Assembly (NCBI GenBank): GCA_025999455.1
Contig: AP024683.1
Span: 131,501 to 195,500 of the forward strand
Source: Geminicoccaceae bacterium
Lineage (GTDB): Bacteria; Pseudomonadota; Alphaproteobacteria; Geminicoccales; Geminicoccaceae
Reading direction: 5' to 3'
Length of the DNA: 64,000 bases
Both the position numbers and the translations under genes were made by a program. Shown here piece after piece: positions 47,607-55,917 of this stretch. Position 1 is the stretch's first letter, and each line of letters opens with the position of its first letter. The notes under the pieces were generated by a model. That model ran no database searches and was not told where the DNA came from. It saw only the letters and a list, made by a program, of their open reading frames with translations.

Positions 47607-47643
47607 TTTTTACCTAGTACAGGACATTTGTCAAGGTACTAGG
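47607..47643 (-). promoter_or_regulatory. promoter with 8-bp inverted repeat upstream of the RiPP precursor
   Basis: On the minus strand TTGACA (47634-47629) and TAAAAA (47612-47607) are separated by 16 bases, a good housekeeping-type promoter in an otherwise GC-rich neighbourhood. The arms CCTAGTAC (47643-47636) and GTACTAGG (47620-47613) form a perfect dyad bracketing the -35 and reaching the -10, so a repressor could occlude the promoter. A smaller GACA-AA-TGTC dyad lies within. The -35 overlaps the last codons of bpt. The leader to the ATG would be about 50 bases. Confidence 0.55.
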
Positions 47644-48437
47644 CAAAATGTCTCGCCCGACGGCGCGGTCGGTTCGTCCGGCAGCGGCCGCCACTCGGCG
47701 CCGAACAACCCTTCGAGCGGTCGGAAGCGACGCTTGTAGGCCATCTTGCGGCAGTCGGCGATCCAGTAGCCCAGATAGACGAAGGGCAGGCCGAGTTCGC
47801 GCGCGCGCTCGACGTGGCGGAGGATCACGAAGGTGCCGAGCGAACGTTCGGGCTCGTCCGGCTCGAAGAATTTGTAGACGCCGGAAAGGCCCGAGGCCGT
47901 GAAGTCGGTGAGGCTCACCGCCATGAGCCGACCGTCCTCGCGGCGGAGTTCCACGACCCGGGTGGAGCGGCCGGCCTCCTCGATCATCTCGACGAAGTCG
48001 CGCCATCCCATCTCGGCCATGCCGCCGTCGCCGTGCCGGGCCTGGATGTAGCGGCGGAACAGGAGGAACTGCTCGTCGGTCGCCCGCGCCGGTCGTTCGC
48101 TCCAGCCGAGATCGGCGTTGCGCTTGAGGATCTTGCGGAAGGTGCGGCCGGGCACGAAGGCGCCGACCGGGATGCGGGTCGGCACGCAGGCCCGGCAGCC
48201 CGGGCAGACCGGCTTGTAGAGGAAGCGCTGGCTGCGGCGGAACCCCGCGACCGTGAGCTGATCGAGCAGCCCCTCCTCGTCGGCCGGATCGAGGACGGTG
48301 ACGAGCCGTCGCTCGAGCCGACCCGGCCGGTAGGGGCAGGGTGAGAGCTCGGTCGCGTAGAACCGCCGGTTCGGGATCGAGCCGTCCAAGCCCGCTTCGC
48401 CTCCTGCCTCGAACGTTCGGTTCGGATGGGCGATCAC
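47631..48437 (-). CDS. bpt: aspartate/glutamate leucyltransferase Bpt (arginyltransferase family)
   Basis: Transfers leucine from leucyl-tRNA to proteins with N-terminal Asp or Glu, marking them for ClpS/ClpAP degradation in the N-end rule pathway. The 268-residue product contains ELSPCPYRPGRLERRLVT (about 35-52), the CPGCRACVPTRIPV motif (about 84-97), GWSERPARATDEQFLLFRRYI and the C-terminal YLGYWIADCRKMAYKRRFRPLE (about 226-247). GTG at 48437 is the only start giving the full N-terminal domain; a TTG about 15 codons later is possible. Its 3' end overlaps the RiPP promoter. Confidence 0.93.
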   Translation of the reverse strand: MIAHPNRTFEAGGEAGLDGSIPNRRFYATELSPCPYRPGRLERRLVTVLDPADEEGLLDQLTVAGFRRSQRFLYKPVCPGCRACVPTRIPVGAFVPGRTFRKILKRNADLGWSERPARATDEQFLLFRRYIQARHGDGGMAEMGWRDFVEMIEEAGRSTRVVELRREDGRLMAVSLTDFTASGLSGVYKFFEPDEPERSLGTFVILRHVERARELGLPFVYLGYWIADCRKMAYKRRFRPLEGLFGAEWRPLPDEPTAPSGETFCLVP

Positions 48438-48447
48438 CGACCGCCCG

Positions 48448-48657
48448 TCAATGCCTCCGGGCGCGCTGCAGCAGCAACCGGGCCAATGCGAGCGAGCGCT
48501 CGACCAAAAGGAGCGGCGGGACGAAGACGACGAGCCAGGCGAACAACGCTTCGAGCGCGAGCGCGCGGGGATCGGCCTTGTTCGGCACGTACAGGAGGTA
48601 GAGCGCGCCCACCAGAACCGCCGATCCGCCCAGATAGAAGAGGATGGGGCGAGGCAC
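48448..48657 (-). CDS. small two-span membrane protein, unknown
   Basis: A 69-residue protein with two hydrophobic helices (RPILFYLGGSAVLVGALYLLY and ALFAWLVVFVPPLLLVERSL) and an arginine-rich C-terminus. GTG at 48657 has GGAGG four bases upstream. It lies 10 bases before bpt on the same strand and may be its operon partner. I do not recognise a family. Confidence 0.55.
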   Translation of the reverse strand: MPRPILFYLGGSAVLVGALYLLYVPNKADPRALALEALFAWLVVFVPPLLLVERSLALARLLLQRARRH

Positions 48658-48845
48658 GGCACCTCCGTCGATCGTCGACGATCGGATGATCGGCCCGGAC
48701 GCGAACGCGGAGGACGGGCCCGTGGAGAATGTCTCGGACGCTTCGCTTCGGGAGAGGCTCGGCAGCCGCACGTTCTCGTGCAGTTTGGTAGCGCGGACGC
48801 GGTCCACCGGAAGGGCCCGCGACCCCATTGAAAGGCCGGACGGGC

Positions 48846-49070
48846 TCAGCCCGCGAGGGCGCGGAGAAGGCCGGACAGGTAGCCGGCGAGGTGGCTCTGC
48901 TCGAGGAGCTTCTGGACGAGGAGGGTGAGCGCGCCGCCCAAACAGGCCGCAGCGACGAGCCCGGCCGGGCCGATGCCGGCGCGGGGCGGAGCGGGCGGGG
49001 TCGGCACGACCTCGGTTGGGCCCGGCAGGCCGCCGATGTTCACCGCGAAGCGTTCGACGGGTCGGATCAT
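48846..49070 (-). CDS. small single-span membrane protein, unknown
   Basis: A 74-residue product with a proline-rich first half and one hydrophobic helix near the end (GPAGLVAAACLGGALTLLVQK). ATG at 49070 is preceded by GAGACGG; an in-frame ATG 11 codons upstream (49103) is possible. No homolog is evident. It sits between parE and the bpt group on the same strand. Moderate support only, from codon use typical of the region. Confidence 0.4.
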   Translation of the reverse strand: MIRPVERFAVNIGGLPGPTEVVPTPPAPPRAGIGPAGLVAAACLGGALTLLVQKLLEQSHLAGYLSGLLRALAG

Positions 49071-49201
49071 GATCCGTCTCCCACGGCTCTCGACGGGCGC
49101 CATTGGACCACGCCGCGGCCCGGCCAGGGTTAACGAATCGTGAAGGAACCGTCGCCGCTGTACCTGGTTACGATACGGCGTTCACGAACCGGTGACCAAG
49201 A

Positions 49202-51193
49202 TCAGACGTCGAGCGCGGTCGCCTGCAAGGCGTGCTCTTGGATGTAGGCGAGGCGCAGCTCCGGTCGCCGACCCATGAGCCGCTCGACGAGATCGGCCGG
49301 CGAGCGGCCCTCGACGTCCTCGAGCCGGACCCGCAGCAATTGACGGCGGGCGGGGTCCATCGTCGTCTCGCGGAGCTGGGCCGGGTTCATCTCGCCGAGC
49401 CCTTTGAAGCGGCCGATCTCGACCTGGCGCTTGCCCTTGAAGAGTGTGGCGAGGAGCCGGTCGCGGTCGCGCTCGTCGCGGGCGTAAGCGACCTGCCCGC
49501 CGGCCGAGAGCCGATAGAGCGGCGGCTGGGCGAGGAACACGTGACCGTGCTCGAGCAGCGGCCGCATCTCGCGGAAGAAGAAGGTCAAGAGGAGGGCCGC
49601 GATGTGCGCGCCGTCGACGTCGGCATCGGTCATCACGATGATGCGCTCGTAGCGCAGATCGTCGAGCCGCAACTGGGGGCCCGTGCCGCAGCCCAAGGCC
49701 GTCACGAGGTCCTGCAGCTCCTTGTTGGAGGCGAGCTTGTCGGCGGTCGCCGCGGCTACGTTCAAGATCTTGCCGCGCAGCGGCAGGACGGCCTGGGTCT
49801 CGCGGTCGCGCGCCTGCTTGGCCGAGCCGCCCGCCGAATCGCCCTCGACGATGAAGAGCTCGGTGCCCTCGCGACCCTCGCGGGCGCAGTCGGCGAGCTT
49901 GCCGGGCAGCCGAAGCTTTCGCGTCGCGGTCTTGCGGCCGACCTCCTCCTTGGCCTTGCGCCGGGCGAGCCGCTCCTCGGCGCGGGCGATCAGGACGTCG
50001 AGCAGCCGATTGGCGGCCGCCGGATGATCGGCGAGCCAGAGCTCGAAGCGGTCCTTGAGCGCCGCCTCGACCAGCCGCGCCGCCTCCGGGCTCACGAGCC
50101 GCTCCTTGGTCTGCCCCTGAAACTGCGGCTCGCGAACGAACAAGGAGAGCAGGACCGCGGCACCACCCACCACGTCCTCGGCGGTCAAGAGCTGGGCCTT
50201 CTTGAGCCCGGCCCGCTCGGCATGGGCCTTGAGCCCCTTGACCAGGGCGGCGCGCAAGCCCGCCTCGTGGGTGCCGCCCAGCGGGGTCGGCACGGTGTTG
50301 CAGTACCAGCCGGCATAGGCCTCCTCGTCGGCCGGCCAGGCCACCGCCCACTCGACCCGCCCGCCGCCTTCGAGCTCGGCCTCCCCGGCGAAAGGCTCGT
50401 CGACGACCCGTTCGCGGCCGGCCAAGAGCGACTCGAGAAAGTCGCCGAGGCCCTTCGGAAAATGGAACACCTCTTCGGCCGGAACGCCCTCGCCGGGCAC
50501 GAGGAGCCCCGGATCGCAGCGCCAGCGGATCTCCACACCGCGGAAGAGATAGGCCTTGGACCGGGCCATCCGGTGCAGCACCGCGGGGCGAAAGCGGACC
50601 GAGGGCGGGAAGATCGTCCGGTCGGGCGTGAAGCTCACGACCGTGCCGCGGCGGTTGGGTGCCGCCCCCACCCGCTCGACCGGGCCGAGCGGCCGGCCAC
50701 GACGGTAGCGCTGGCGGTAGAGCTCGCGGTTGCGCGCGACCTCCACCTCGAGCTCCTCGGCGAGCGCGTTCACGACCGACACGCCGACCCCGTGCAGCCC
50801 GCCCGCGGTCGCATAGGCCTTGCCCGAGAACTTCCCGCCCGAATGGAGGGTCGTGAGGATCACCTCGAGGGCGCTCTTGTCGAGGAACTTCGGGTGCGGC
50901 TCGACCGGGATGCCGCGCCCGTTGTCGCGCACGGTGACGCGCTCGCCCGGACCGAGCTCGAGCTCGATCCGGGTCGCGTGTCCCGCCACCGCCTCGTCCA
51001 TCGCGTTGTCGAGGAGCTCGGCGACGAGATGGTGCAGGGCACGCTCGTCGGTCCCGCCCACGTACATCCCGGGCCGGCGGCGAACCGGCTCGAGGCCTTC
51101 GAGGACCTCGATGTCGTCCGCCGTGTAACTGCCCTCGGCGGCGCGCGCACCGGGGTTGCGGCCGGCCTCGATGCCGTCCAGGAGGTCTCCCAT
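49202..51193 (-). CDS. parE: DNA topoisomerase IV subunit B
   Basis: ATPase subunit of the decatenating type II topoisomerase. The 663-residue protein has the GHKL ATPase motifs (ELLDNAMDEAVAGHA, VTVRDNGRGIPVEPHPK, GGLHGVGVSVVNALAE), the transducer domain, and the TOPRIM region with VEGDSAGGSAKQARDRETQA and IIVMTDADVDGAHIAALLLT. The sequence QAVLPLRGKILNV and the absence of a GyrB insertion identify ParE rather than GyrB. ATG at 51193 with GGAGACC upstream; longer in-frame extension to 51703 overlaps the divergent ThDP gene and is not coding. ParC is not in the window. Confidence 0.96.
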   Translation of the reverse strand: MGDLLDGIEAGRNPGARAAEGSYTADDIEVLEGLEPVRRRPGMYVGGTDERALHHLVAELLDNAMDEAVAGHATRIELELGPGERVTVRDNGRGIPVEPHPKFLDKSALEVILTTLHSGGKFSGKAYATAGGLHGVGVSVVNALAEELEVEVARNRELYRQRYRRGRPLGPVERVGAAPNRRGTVVSFTPDRTIFPPSVRFRPAVLHRMARSKAYLFRGVEIRWRCDPGLLVPGEGVPAEEVFHFPKGLGDFLESLLAGRERVVDEPFAGEAELEGGGRVEWAVAWPADEEAYAGWYCNTVPTPLGGTHEAGLRAALVKGLKAHAERAGLKKAQLLTAEDVVGGAAVLLSLFVREPQFQGQTKERLVSPEAARLVEAALKDRFELWLADHPAAANRLLDVLIARAEERLARRKAKEEVGRKTATRKLRLPGKLADCAREGREGTELFIVEGDSAGGSAKQARDRETQAVLPLRGKILNVAAATADKLASNKELQDLVTALGCGTGPQLRLDDLRYERIIVMTDADVDGAHIAALLLTFFFREMRPLLEHGHVFLAQPPLYRLSAGGQVAYARDERDRDRLLATLFKGKRQVEIGRFKGLGEMNPAQLRETTMDPARRQLLRVRLEDVEGRSPADLVERLMGRRPELRLAYIQEHALQATALDV

Positions 51194-51322
51194 CCTCGGC
51201 TCCCGATCGGCGAGCCGGCCCTTCGCTTGACCGTGCCGGCCGGCCCGCCCACGATTCGGCGCGCTCCGTCTAACGCGACAGTCGAGCGGTGGCCAGGGCC
51301 TGCGCGCTCGCAGGGAGGGGGG

Positions 51323-53026
51323 ATGGAAGCGACCCGCGTCGAGACCGCCGCCGAGGCCCTGCTCGTTCGACTCGCCCAGCGCGGGATCGGCTATCTCTTC
51401 GCCAACGCCGGCACGGACTTCGCCCCGCTCATCGAAGGACTCTGCCGGCTCCGCGCGGCCGATGTCCCCGTCCCGGAGGCGCTGCCGATCGCCCACGAGA
51501 CCGCCGCCGTCGCCATGGCGCACGGCTACTGGCTCGTGACGGGGCGGCCTCAGGCGGTGGGGCTGCACACCAACGTGGGCCTCGCCAACGCAGTCATGGG
51601 CCTGATCAACGCGGCCTCCGACGAAGTGCCGATGCTCGCCCTCTCCGGCCGCACACCGGTCACCGAGACCGGCCGGCTCGGCTCGCGCGACCTGCCGATC
51701 CATTGGGGGCAGGAGATGCGCGACCAGGCGGCGATGCTGCGCGAGCTCGTCAAATGGGATTACGAGCTGCGTTTTCCCGAGCAGGTGCCGGATCTGGTCG
51801 ATCGGGCGCTCGCGATCGCGACGAGCCCGCCCGCGGGGCCGGTTTATCTGAGCCTGCCGCGTGAAGTCCTCTGCGCCGCCGCACCCCGTGTGCTGGAGCC
51901 TTCGCCACGCCAGGTGCCGGCCGCCCAGGCCCTACCCGCGGCCGCCGCGATCGAGGAAGCGGCCGACTGGCTCGCCCGCGCCGAACGCCCCCTCCTGATC
52001 GCCCAGCGCAGCGGCCGCGAGCCGGCCGGGATGGCCGCTCTGGTCCGCCTCGCCGAGGCCGCCGCGCTGCCGGTCGTCGAACACTGGCCGGTGCGGATCT
52101 CGTTTCCTGCCGACCACCCGCTGCACGCCGGGTTCGACCCGCACCCGCTCGTCCGCGAGGCCGATCTCGTCCTGATCCTGGATGCTCCCGTGCCCTGGCT
52201 CCCGGCGAAGGCGAGCCCGCCCGCCGGATGCCGCGTGATCGCGCTCGGTGCCGATCCGCTCCAGGCCCGGATCCCGGTGCGCGGCTTTCCGGCCGACCTC
52301 GTCCTCGCCGGTGATCCGACGGCGACGCTCGAGGCCCTCGCCGATGCCGTGGCCGAGCGGCTGCGCGGCCAGGAGGACCGGCTCGCCCGGCGCCGGGCGG
52401 CGATCGGCCGGCTGCACGCGGCCTGGCGGGAAGCGGCCAGCGAGCTCGCGGCGCGCGGTGCGGGCACGCCGATGAGCGCGGCCTGGGTCGGCCGCTGCCT
52501 CGCCGAAGCGATCGGCCCGGAGGGCGTGGTCTTCGCCGAGCTCGGCGTCGATCCCGCCCAGCTCGCCCGCACCCGGCCCGGCAGCTGGTTCTCCCACGCG
52601 CTCTCGGGCGGCCTCGGCTGGGCGCTGCCGGCAGCCCTCGGTGCCCAGCTCGCCGATCGGCGGCGGCTCGTCGTCGCGACGGTCGGCGACGGCTCCTACC
52701 TCTTCGCCAACCCGGTCGCCTGCCACCAGATCGCGGCCGCCAACGATCTGCCGATCCTCACGCTCGTGCTCGACAACGGGATGTGGAACGCGGTCCGCAA
52801 ATCGACGCTCGCGGTCCACCCCGAAGGCCACGCCGCGCGCGCCAACCGCATGCCGCTCACCTCCCTCGAGCCGCGGCCCGACCACGCCGCGATCTGCGCC
52901 GCCTGCGGCGGTTGGGGCCGGCGCGTGCGGGACGGCGCGGCTCTGCCCGGAGCCCTCGCCGAGGCGCTCCGGGTCGTCCGCGAGGAACGTCGCCAGGCTC
53001 TGCTCCACCTCGAGGTGGCACCTTGA
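51323..53026 (+). CDS. ThDP-requiring enzyme, acetolactate synthase-like
   Basis: A 567-residue protein with the PYR domain (catalytic glutamate in IAHETAAVAMAHGYWLVTGR, about 57-76), a central domain (about 205-335) and the PP domain with VGDGSYLFANPVACHQ (about 453) and LVLDNGMWNAV. The GLHTNVGLANAVMGLINA stretch (about 83-100) is typical of a broad group of uncharacterised ThDP enzymes often annotated as acetolactate synthase. It is divergent from parE. ATG at 51323 has GGGAGGGGGG upstream. The thioesterase gene starts within its stop codon. Confidence 0.85.
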   Translation: MEATRVETAAEALLVRLAQRGIGYLFANAGTDFAPLIEGLCRLRAADVPVPEALPIAHETAAVAMAHGYWLVTGRPQAVGLHTNVGLANAVMGLINAASDEVPMLALSGRTPVTETGRLGSRDLPIHWGQEMRDQAAMLRELVKWDYELRFPEQVPDLVDRALAIATSPPAGPVYLSLPREVLCAAAPRVLEPSPRQVPAAQALPAAAAIEEAADWLARAERPLLIAQRSGREPAGMAALVRLAEAAALPVVEHWPVRISFPADHPLHAGFDPHPLVREADLVLILDAPVPWLPAKASPPAGCRVIALGADPLQARIPVRGFPADLVLAGDPTATLEALADAVAERLRGQEDRLARRRAAIGRLHAAWREAASELAARGAGTPMSAAWVGRCLAEAIGPEGVVFAELGVDPAQLARTRPGSWFSHALSGGLGWALPAALGAQLADRRRLVVATVGDGSYLFANPVACHQIAAANDLPILTLVLDNGMWNAVRKSTLAVHPEGHAARANRMPLTSLEPRPDHAAICAACGGWGRRVRDGAALPGALAEALRVVREERRQALLHLEVAP

Positions 53027-53445
53027 ACGACCGACCGTCGCCCGAACGACAGGGTCGAATCCCGGCGGTCCGCACCCTCGCCATGCCGGCCGACACCAAC
53101 CCTTCGGGCGACATCTTCGGCGGCTGGCTCTTGGCGCAGATGGACATCGCCGCCGGCACCGTCGCCCACGCCCGAGCCCGCGGCCGGGTCGTGACCGTGG
53201 CCCTCGACGCCATGGCCTTCCACGCACCCGTCTACGTGGGCGACCTCGTGAGTTGCTACGCCGAGATCGTTCGGGTCGGGCGGACCTCGATCACGCTCCA
53301 CGTCGAAGCCTGGGCGCGACGCGGCCGGACCGGCGAAGAGGTGCGGGTGACCGAAGGGCGCTTCACGATGGTCGCGGTCGACCGCGAGGGCCGCCCCCGA
53401 CCCGTGCCGCCGGAAGGCGAAACCGGACCCTCCGCCGCCGTGTGA
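53023..53445 (+). CDS. acyl-CoA thioesterase, hotdog fold (YciA type)
   Basis: A 140-residue hotdog-fold thioesterase with the YciA/BACH pattern: RTLAMPADTNPSGDIFGGWLLAQMD (cited by position, about 17-41), in which the aspartate of SGDIFGGW is catalytic, then VTVALDAMAFHAPVYVGDLV. It would hydrolyse acyl-CoA to free CoA and acid. TTG at 53023 overlaps the stop of the ThDP gene as TTGA, suggesting joint expression. Confidence 0.88.
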   Translation: MNDRPSPERQGRIPAVRTLAMPADTNPSGDIFGGWLLAQMDIAAGTVAHARARGRVVTVALDAMAFHAPVYVGDLVSCYAEIVRVGRTSITLHVEAWARRGRTGEEVRVTEGRFTMVAVDREGRPRPVPPEGETGPSAAV

Positions 53446-53468
53446 GCACGGCCGCGCGAGCGAACGGG

Positions 53469-54878
53469 TCAGAGCCCGTAATAAAGCTGGAACTCGACCG
53501 GGTGCGGGGTCGTGTCGACGAGCTCGATCTCGCGCCGCTTGAGCGCGATGTAGGCCTGGATGAGGTCGGCCGACATGACCTCGCCCGTGAGCAGGAACTC
53601 GTGGTCTTCTTCGAGCGCCGCCAAAGCCTCGTCGAGCGAGCGGGCCACGGTCGGTAGATCCTGGATCTCCTCCGGCCGAAGATCGTAGACGTTGCGGTCC
53701 ATGGCATCGCCCGGCTCGAGCTTGCGCTCGATCCCGTCGAGCCCGGCCATCAAGATCGCCGTGAACGCGAGATAGGGATTGGCCGACGGGTCGGGGAAGC
53801 GGACCTCGATGCGCTTGCGCTCGGGGCGGGCCGCGTAGGGGATCCGGATCGCGGCGGAGCGGTTGTGCGCCGCGTAGGTGAGAAGTGTGGGCTCCTCGGC
53901 GCCGTGACGCAGGCGTTTGTAGCTGTTCGTGGTCGGGTTCGTGAACGCGTTCAGCGCGCGGGCGTGCTGGATGATCCCGGCGATGAAGGCGAGGCAGGTT
54001 TGGGAAAGATCGGCGTAGCCCTGCCCGGCGAAGACCGGCCGGTCGCCACGCCAGAGGGCTTGGTGCACGGCGAGGCCCGAGCCCGGCTCGTCGACGAGCG
54101 GGCGGGCCATGAAGGTCGCCGATTTGCCGTAGGAGGCGGCGACCTGATGGGCGCAATATTTGAGGATCTGGACGCGATCGGCGGTCGTCACGAGGCCGCC
54201 GGCGGCGAAGCTCACCCGGTTCTGCAGCGGGGCGGCACCGTGATCGTGCTGGACCCGGCCGAAGCCGAGGCTCACGAGGATGCTCGCGAGTTCGGCGCGG
54301 ATGTCGCTCATGTGGTCGGCCGGGGGTAGCGCGAGCCGCGCCGCGCCGGGATGCGGCCGGTGGCCCGGATTGCCGGGATGGAAGGCCTGCGCGCCGGCGG
54401 TGCGGCCCTCGCTGCCGGAAAGACGGAACGCCGCCGCCGCGGGCCCGACCTCGATCCGCACGTCGTCGAACAGGAAGAAGAAGAGCTCGGTCCCGACCGT
54501 CACGCGATCGGCGACGCGCTGGCGGGCGAGCCAGGCTTCGGCGCGGGCGGCCACCGAGCGCGGATCCCGCTCGTAGCCCGTGCCGGCGGCCGGGTCGGCG
54601 GCATCGCACAGGATCACGAGGGTGGGCTGAGCTGCGAACGGGTCGAGGAAGGTCGCACCGAGATCGGGCCGGACCAGGAGATCGGCCTCGCTCACGTCGC
54701 GCCATCCCGGCACCGCCGAGCCGTCGATCATGAGGCCGTGCTCGAGGATCTCGCGGTCGACGCTCGCCGCGTCGATCGTCGTGTGCCGCCACCGGCCGGC
54801 CAGGTCGGTGAAGCGGAAATCGACCATCCGCACCCCGTCCCGCTGGATCCGTTCCAAGACCGCTTCGACCTCGGCCAT
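53469..54878 (-). CDS. glutamine synthetase homolog, catalytically degenerate
   Basis: A 469-residue protein that aligns over its whole length with type I GlnA (same length as E. coli GlnA) and keeps NPTTNSYKRL (about 314), HNRSAAIRIP (about 338), RKRIEVRFPDPSANPYLAF (about 354) and the adenylylation-type tyrosine in RNVYDLRPEE (Tyr398). Compared with the known metal ligands (E. coli numbering): E129 and E357 are kept, but E131 is Phe133, E212 is His213, E220 is Arg221, H269 is Ala270, and N264 is Pro265. All three n1 ligands and one n2 ligand are therefore lost, so normal glutamine synthesis is unlikely. It may be a regulatory pseudoenzyme or act on another substrate. No PII or amt gene is next to it. 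ATG at 54878 with GAGGGAGGGC upstream. Confidence 0.85.
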   Translation of the reverse strand: MAEVEAVLERIQRDGVRMVDFRFTDLAGRWRHTTIDAASVDREILEHGLMIDGSAVPGWRDVSEADLLVRPDLGATFLDPFAAQPTLVILCDAADPAAGTGYERDPRSVAARAEAWLARQRVADRVTVGTELFFFLFDDVRIEVGPAAAAFRLSGSEGRTAGAQAFHPGNPGHRPHPGAARLALPPADHMSDIRAELASILVSLGFGRVQHDHGAAPLQNRVSFAAGGLVTTADRVQILKYCAHQVAASYGKSATFMARPLVDEPGSGLAVHQALWRGDRPVFAGQGYADLSQTCLAFIAGIIQHARALNAFTNPTTNSYKRLRHGAEEPTLLTYAAHNRSAAIRIPYAARPERKRIEVRFPDPSANPYLAFTAILMAGLDGIERKLEPGDAMDRNVYDLRPEEIQDLPTVARSLDEALAALEEDHEFLLTGEVMSADLIQAYIALKRREIELVDTTPHPVEFQLYYGL

Positions 54879-55030
54879 GCGCCCTCCCTCGCCTCCCCAT
54901 CGCTCTAGCGCACCCCCGGTACGCCGGGAAAGGGCGGGGCGGCGCTGCGTTCACCGCCCGTCAACCGGCCCCGACCGAAGTTTCCCAAGCAGCGCGGCAC
55001 CTGCTGCGGCGCGATAGGGAGAACGGCTGC

Positions 55031-55255
55031 GTGACGCACGGGATCGCTTACGCTCATTCGGCTTACGTGCTCTGCGCCGTGCCGGCGCGAGACGGATGGC
55101 ACGCCCGAGCGATGCTCGGCGAGTGCTCGGTCGCCCAGGCCGAGGGCCCCACCGCGGAGGCCGCCCTCGAGCGGCTCAAGCGGGCGCTCGACCGCCTGCC
55201 CCGTCAGCCGGCGCCCGGCATCCCTTCGCGGGCCTCGAGCCAGGCGAGCAATTGA
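55031..55255 (+). CDS. small protein of unknown function
   Basis: A 74-residue product: a hydrophobic-to-beta start (AYVLCAVPARDGWHARAML) followed by a helix (EAALERLKRALDRL). The pattern beta-beta-alpha with G-x-T-x-E-A-A-L-E-R-L-K resembles small HicB-like or conserved hypothetical proteins, but I do not recognise the family. The start is GTG, and its 3' end overlaps the convergent hydrolase gene by 52 bases. Support is weak. Confidence 0.35.
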   Translation: MTHGIAYAHSAYVLCAVPARDGWHARAMLGECSVAQAEGPTAEAALERLKRALDRLPRQPAPGIPSRASSQASN

Positions 55256-55917
55256 GCCGTCACGGCCTCGGGCCGTTCGAGCGGCGCCAGATGACCGCAG
55301 TGCGGCAGGACGACGAGCGTCGCATCGGGGATCGCGGCGGCCATCTCCTCGTGCAGCGCGGGCGGCGTGAGCTGGTCCTGACGGCCGCAGAGCACGAGTG
55401 TCGGGCAGCCGATCGACGATAGGAGCGGCCGGCTGTCGGGCCGCGCCATGATCGCCCGCTGCTGGCGCAAGAACGCGTCCTTGCCGACCGCCGCGGCCAT
55501 GCTCGTGACCGTCGGGCGGAGCCGCTCCAGATGGTCGGGGTGGAGGAAGAGGGGGAGGAGACGTGGTGCCACGCCCGTGAACTCGCCCCGCTCGGCGAGC
55601 GCCATCAAATCCTCGCGGCGCCGGGTCGCCTCGGGCGTGTCGGCCCGCGCCTGCGTGTCGAGCAGAGCGAGCCGCGTCACCCGCGTGGGCGCACGCCGCA
55701 GCACCTCGAAGCAGACGTAGCCGCCCATCGACAGGCCACACAGAGCGAAGCGCTCGGGAGCGTCGGCCAGGAGCCGCTCGGCCATCCCGCCGAGGCTGTC
55801 GTCGAGCCTCGTTTCGGCCAGCCGGACCGTCGTTCGGCTCGCGAGCGCCGGAAGCTGCGGTGCGAACAGTCGCTCGTCGCACAGGAGGCCCGGCACCAGG
55901 ATCAAAGGCTCGCTCAC
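55204..55917 (-). CDS. alpha/beta-fold hydrolase
   Basis: A 237-residue alpha/beta hydrolase with oxyanion-hole region LILVPGLLCDERLF (about residues 5-18), the nucleophile elbow LCGLSMGGYVCFEVL (Ser at about 82), a later aspartate in VLCGRQDQLTP (about 180) and the histidine in VLPHCGHLAPLERPE (about 207). Substrate unknown. GTG at 55917 overlaps the stop of the isochorismatase-like gene as GTGA, so both enzymes are probably made together. Confidence 0.87.
   Translation of the reverse strand: MSEPLILVPGLLCDERLFAPQLPALASRTTVRLAETRLDDSLGGMAERLLADAPERFALCGLSMGGYVCFEVLRRAPTRVTRLALLDTQARADTPEATRRREDLMALAERGEFTGVAPRLLPLFLHPDHLERLRPTVTSMAAAVGKDAFLRQQRAIMARPDSRPLLSSIGCPTLVLCGRQDQLTPPALHEEMAAAIPDATLVVLPHCGHLAPLERPEAVTAQLLAWLEAREGMPGAG

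Noticed and set aside
49232-51322. Upstream extension of the ThDP enzyme frame to 49232
   Set aside because: The extension is antisense to parE; the true protein begins at the ATG at 51323 with a strong ribosome site and the family N-terminus.
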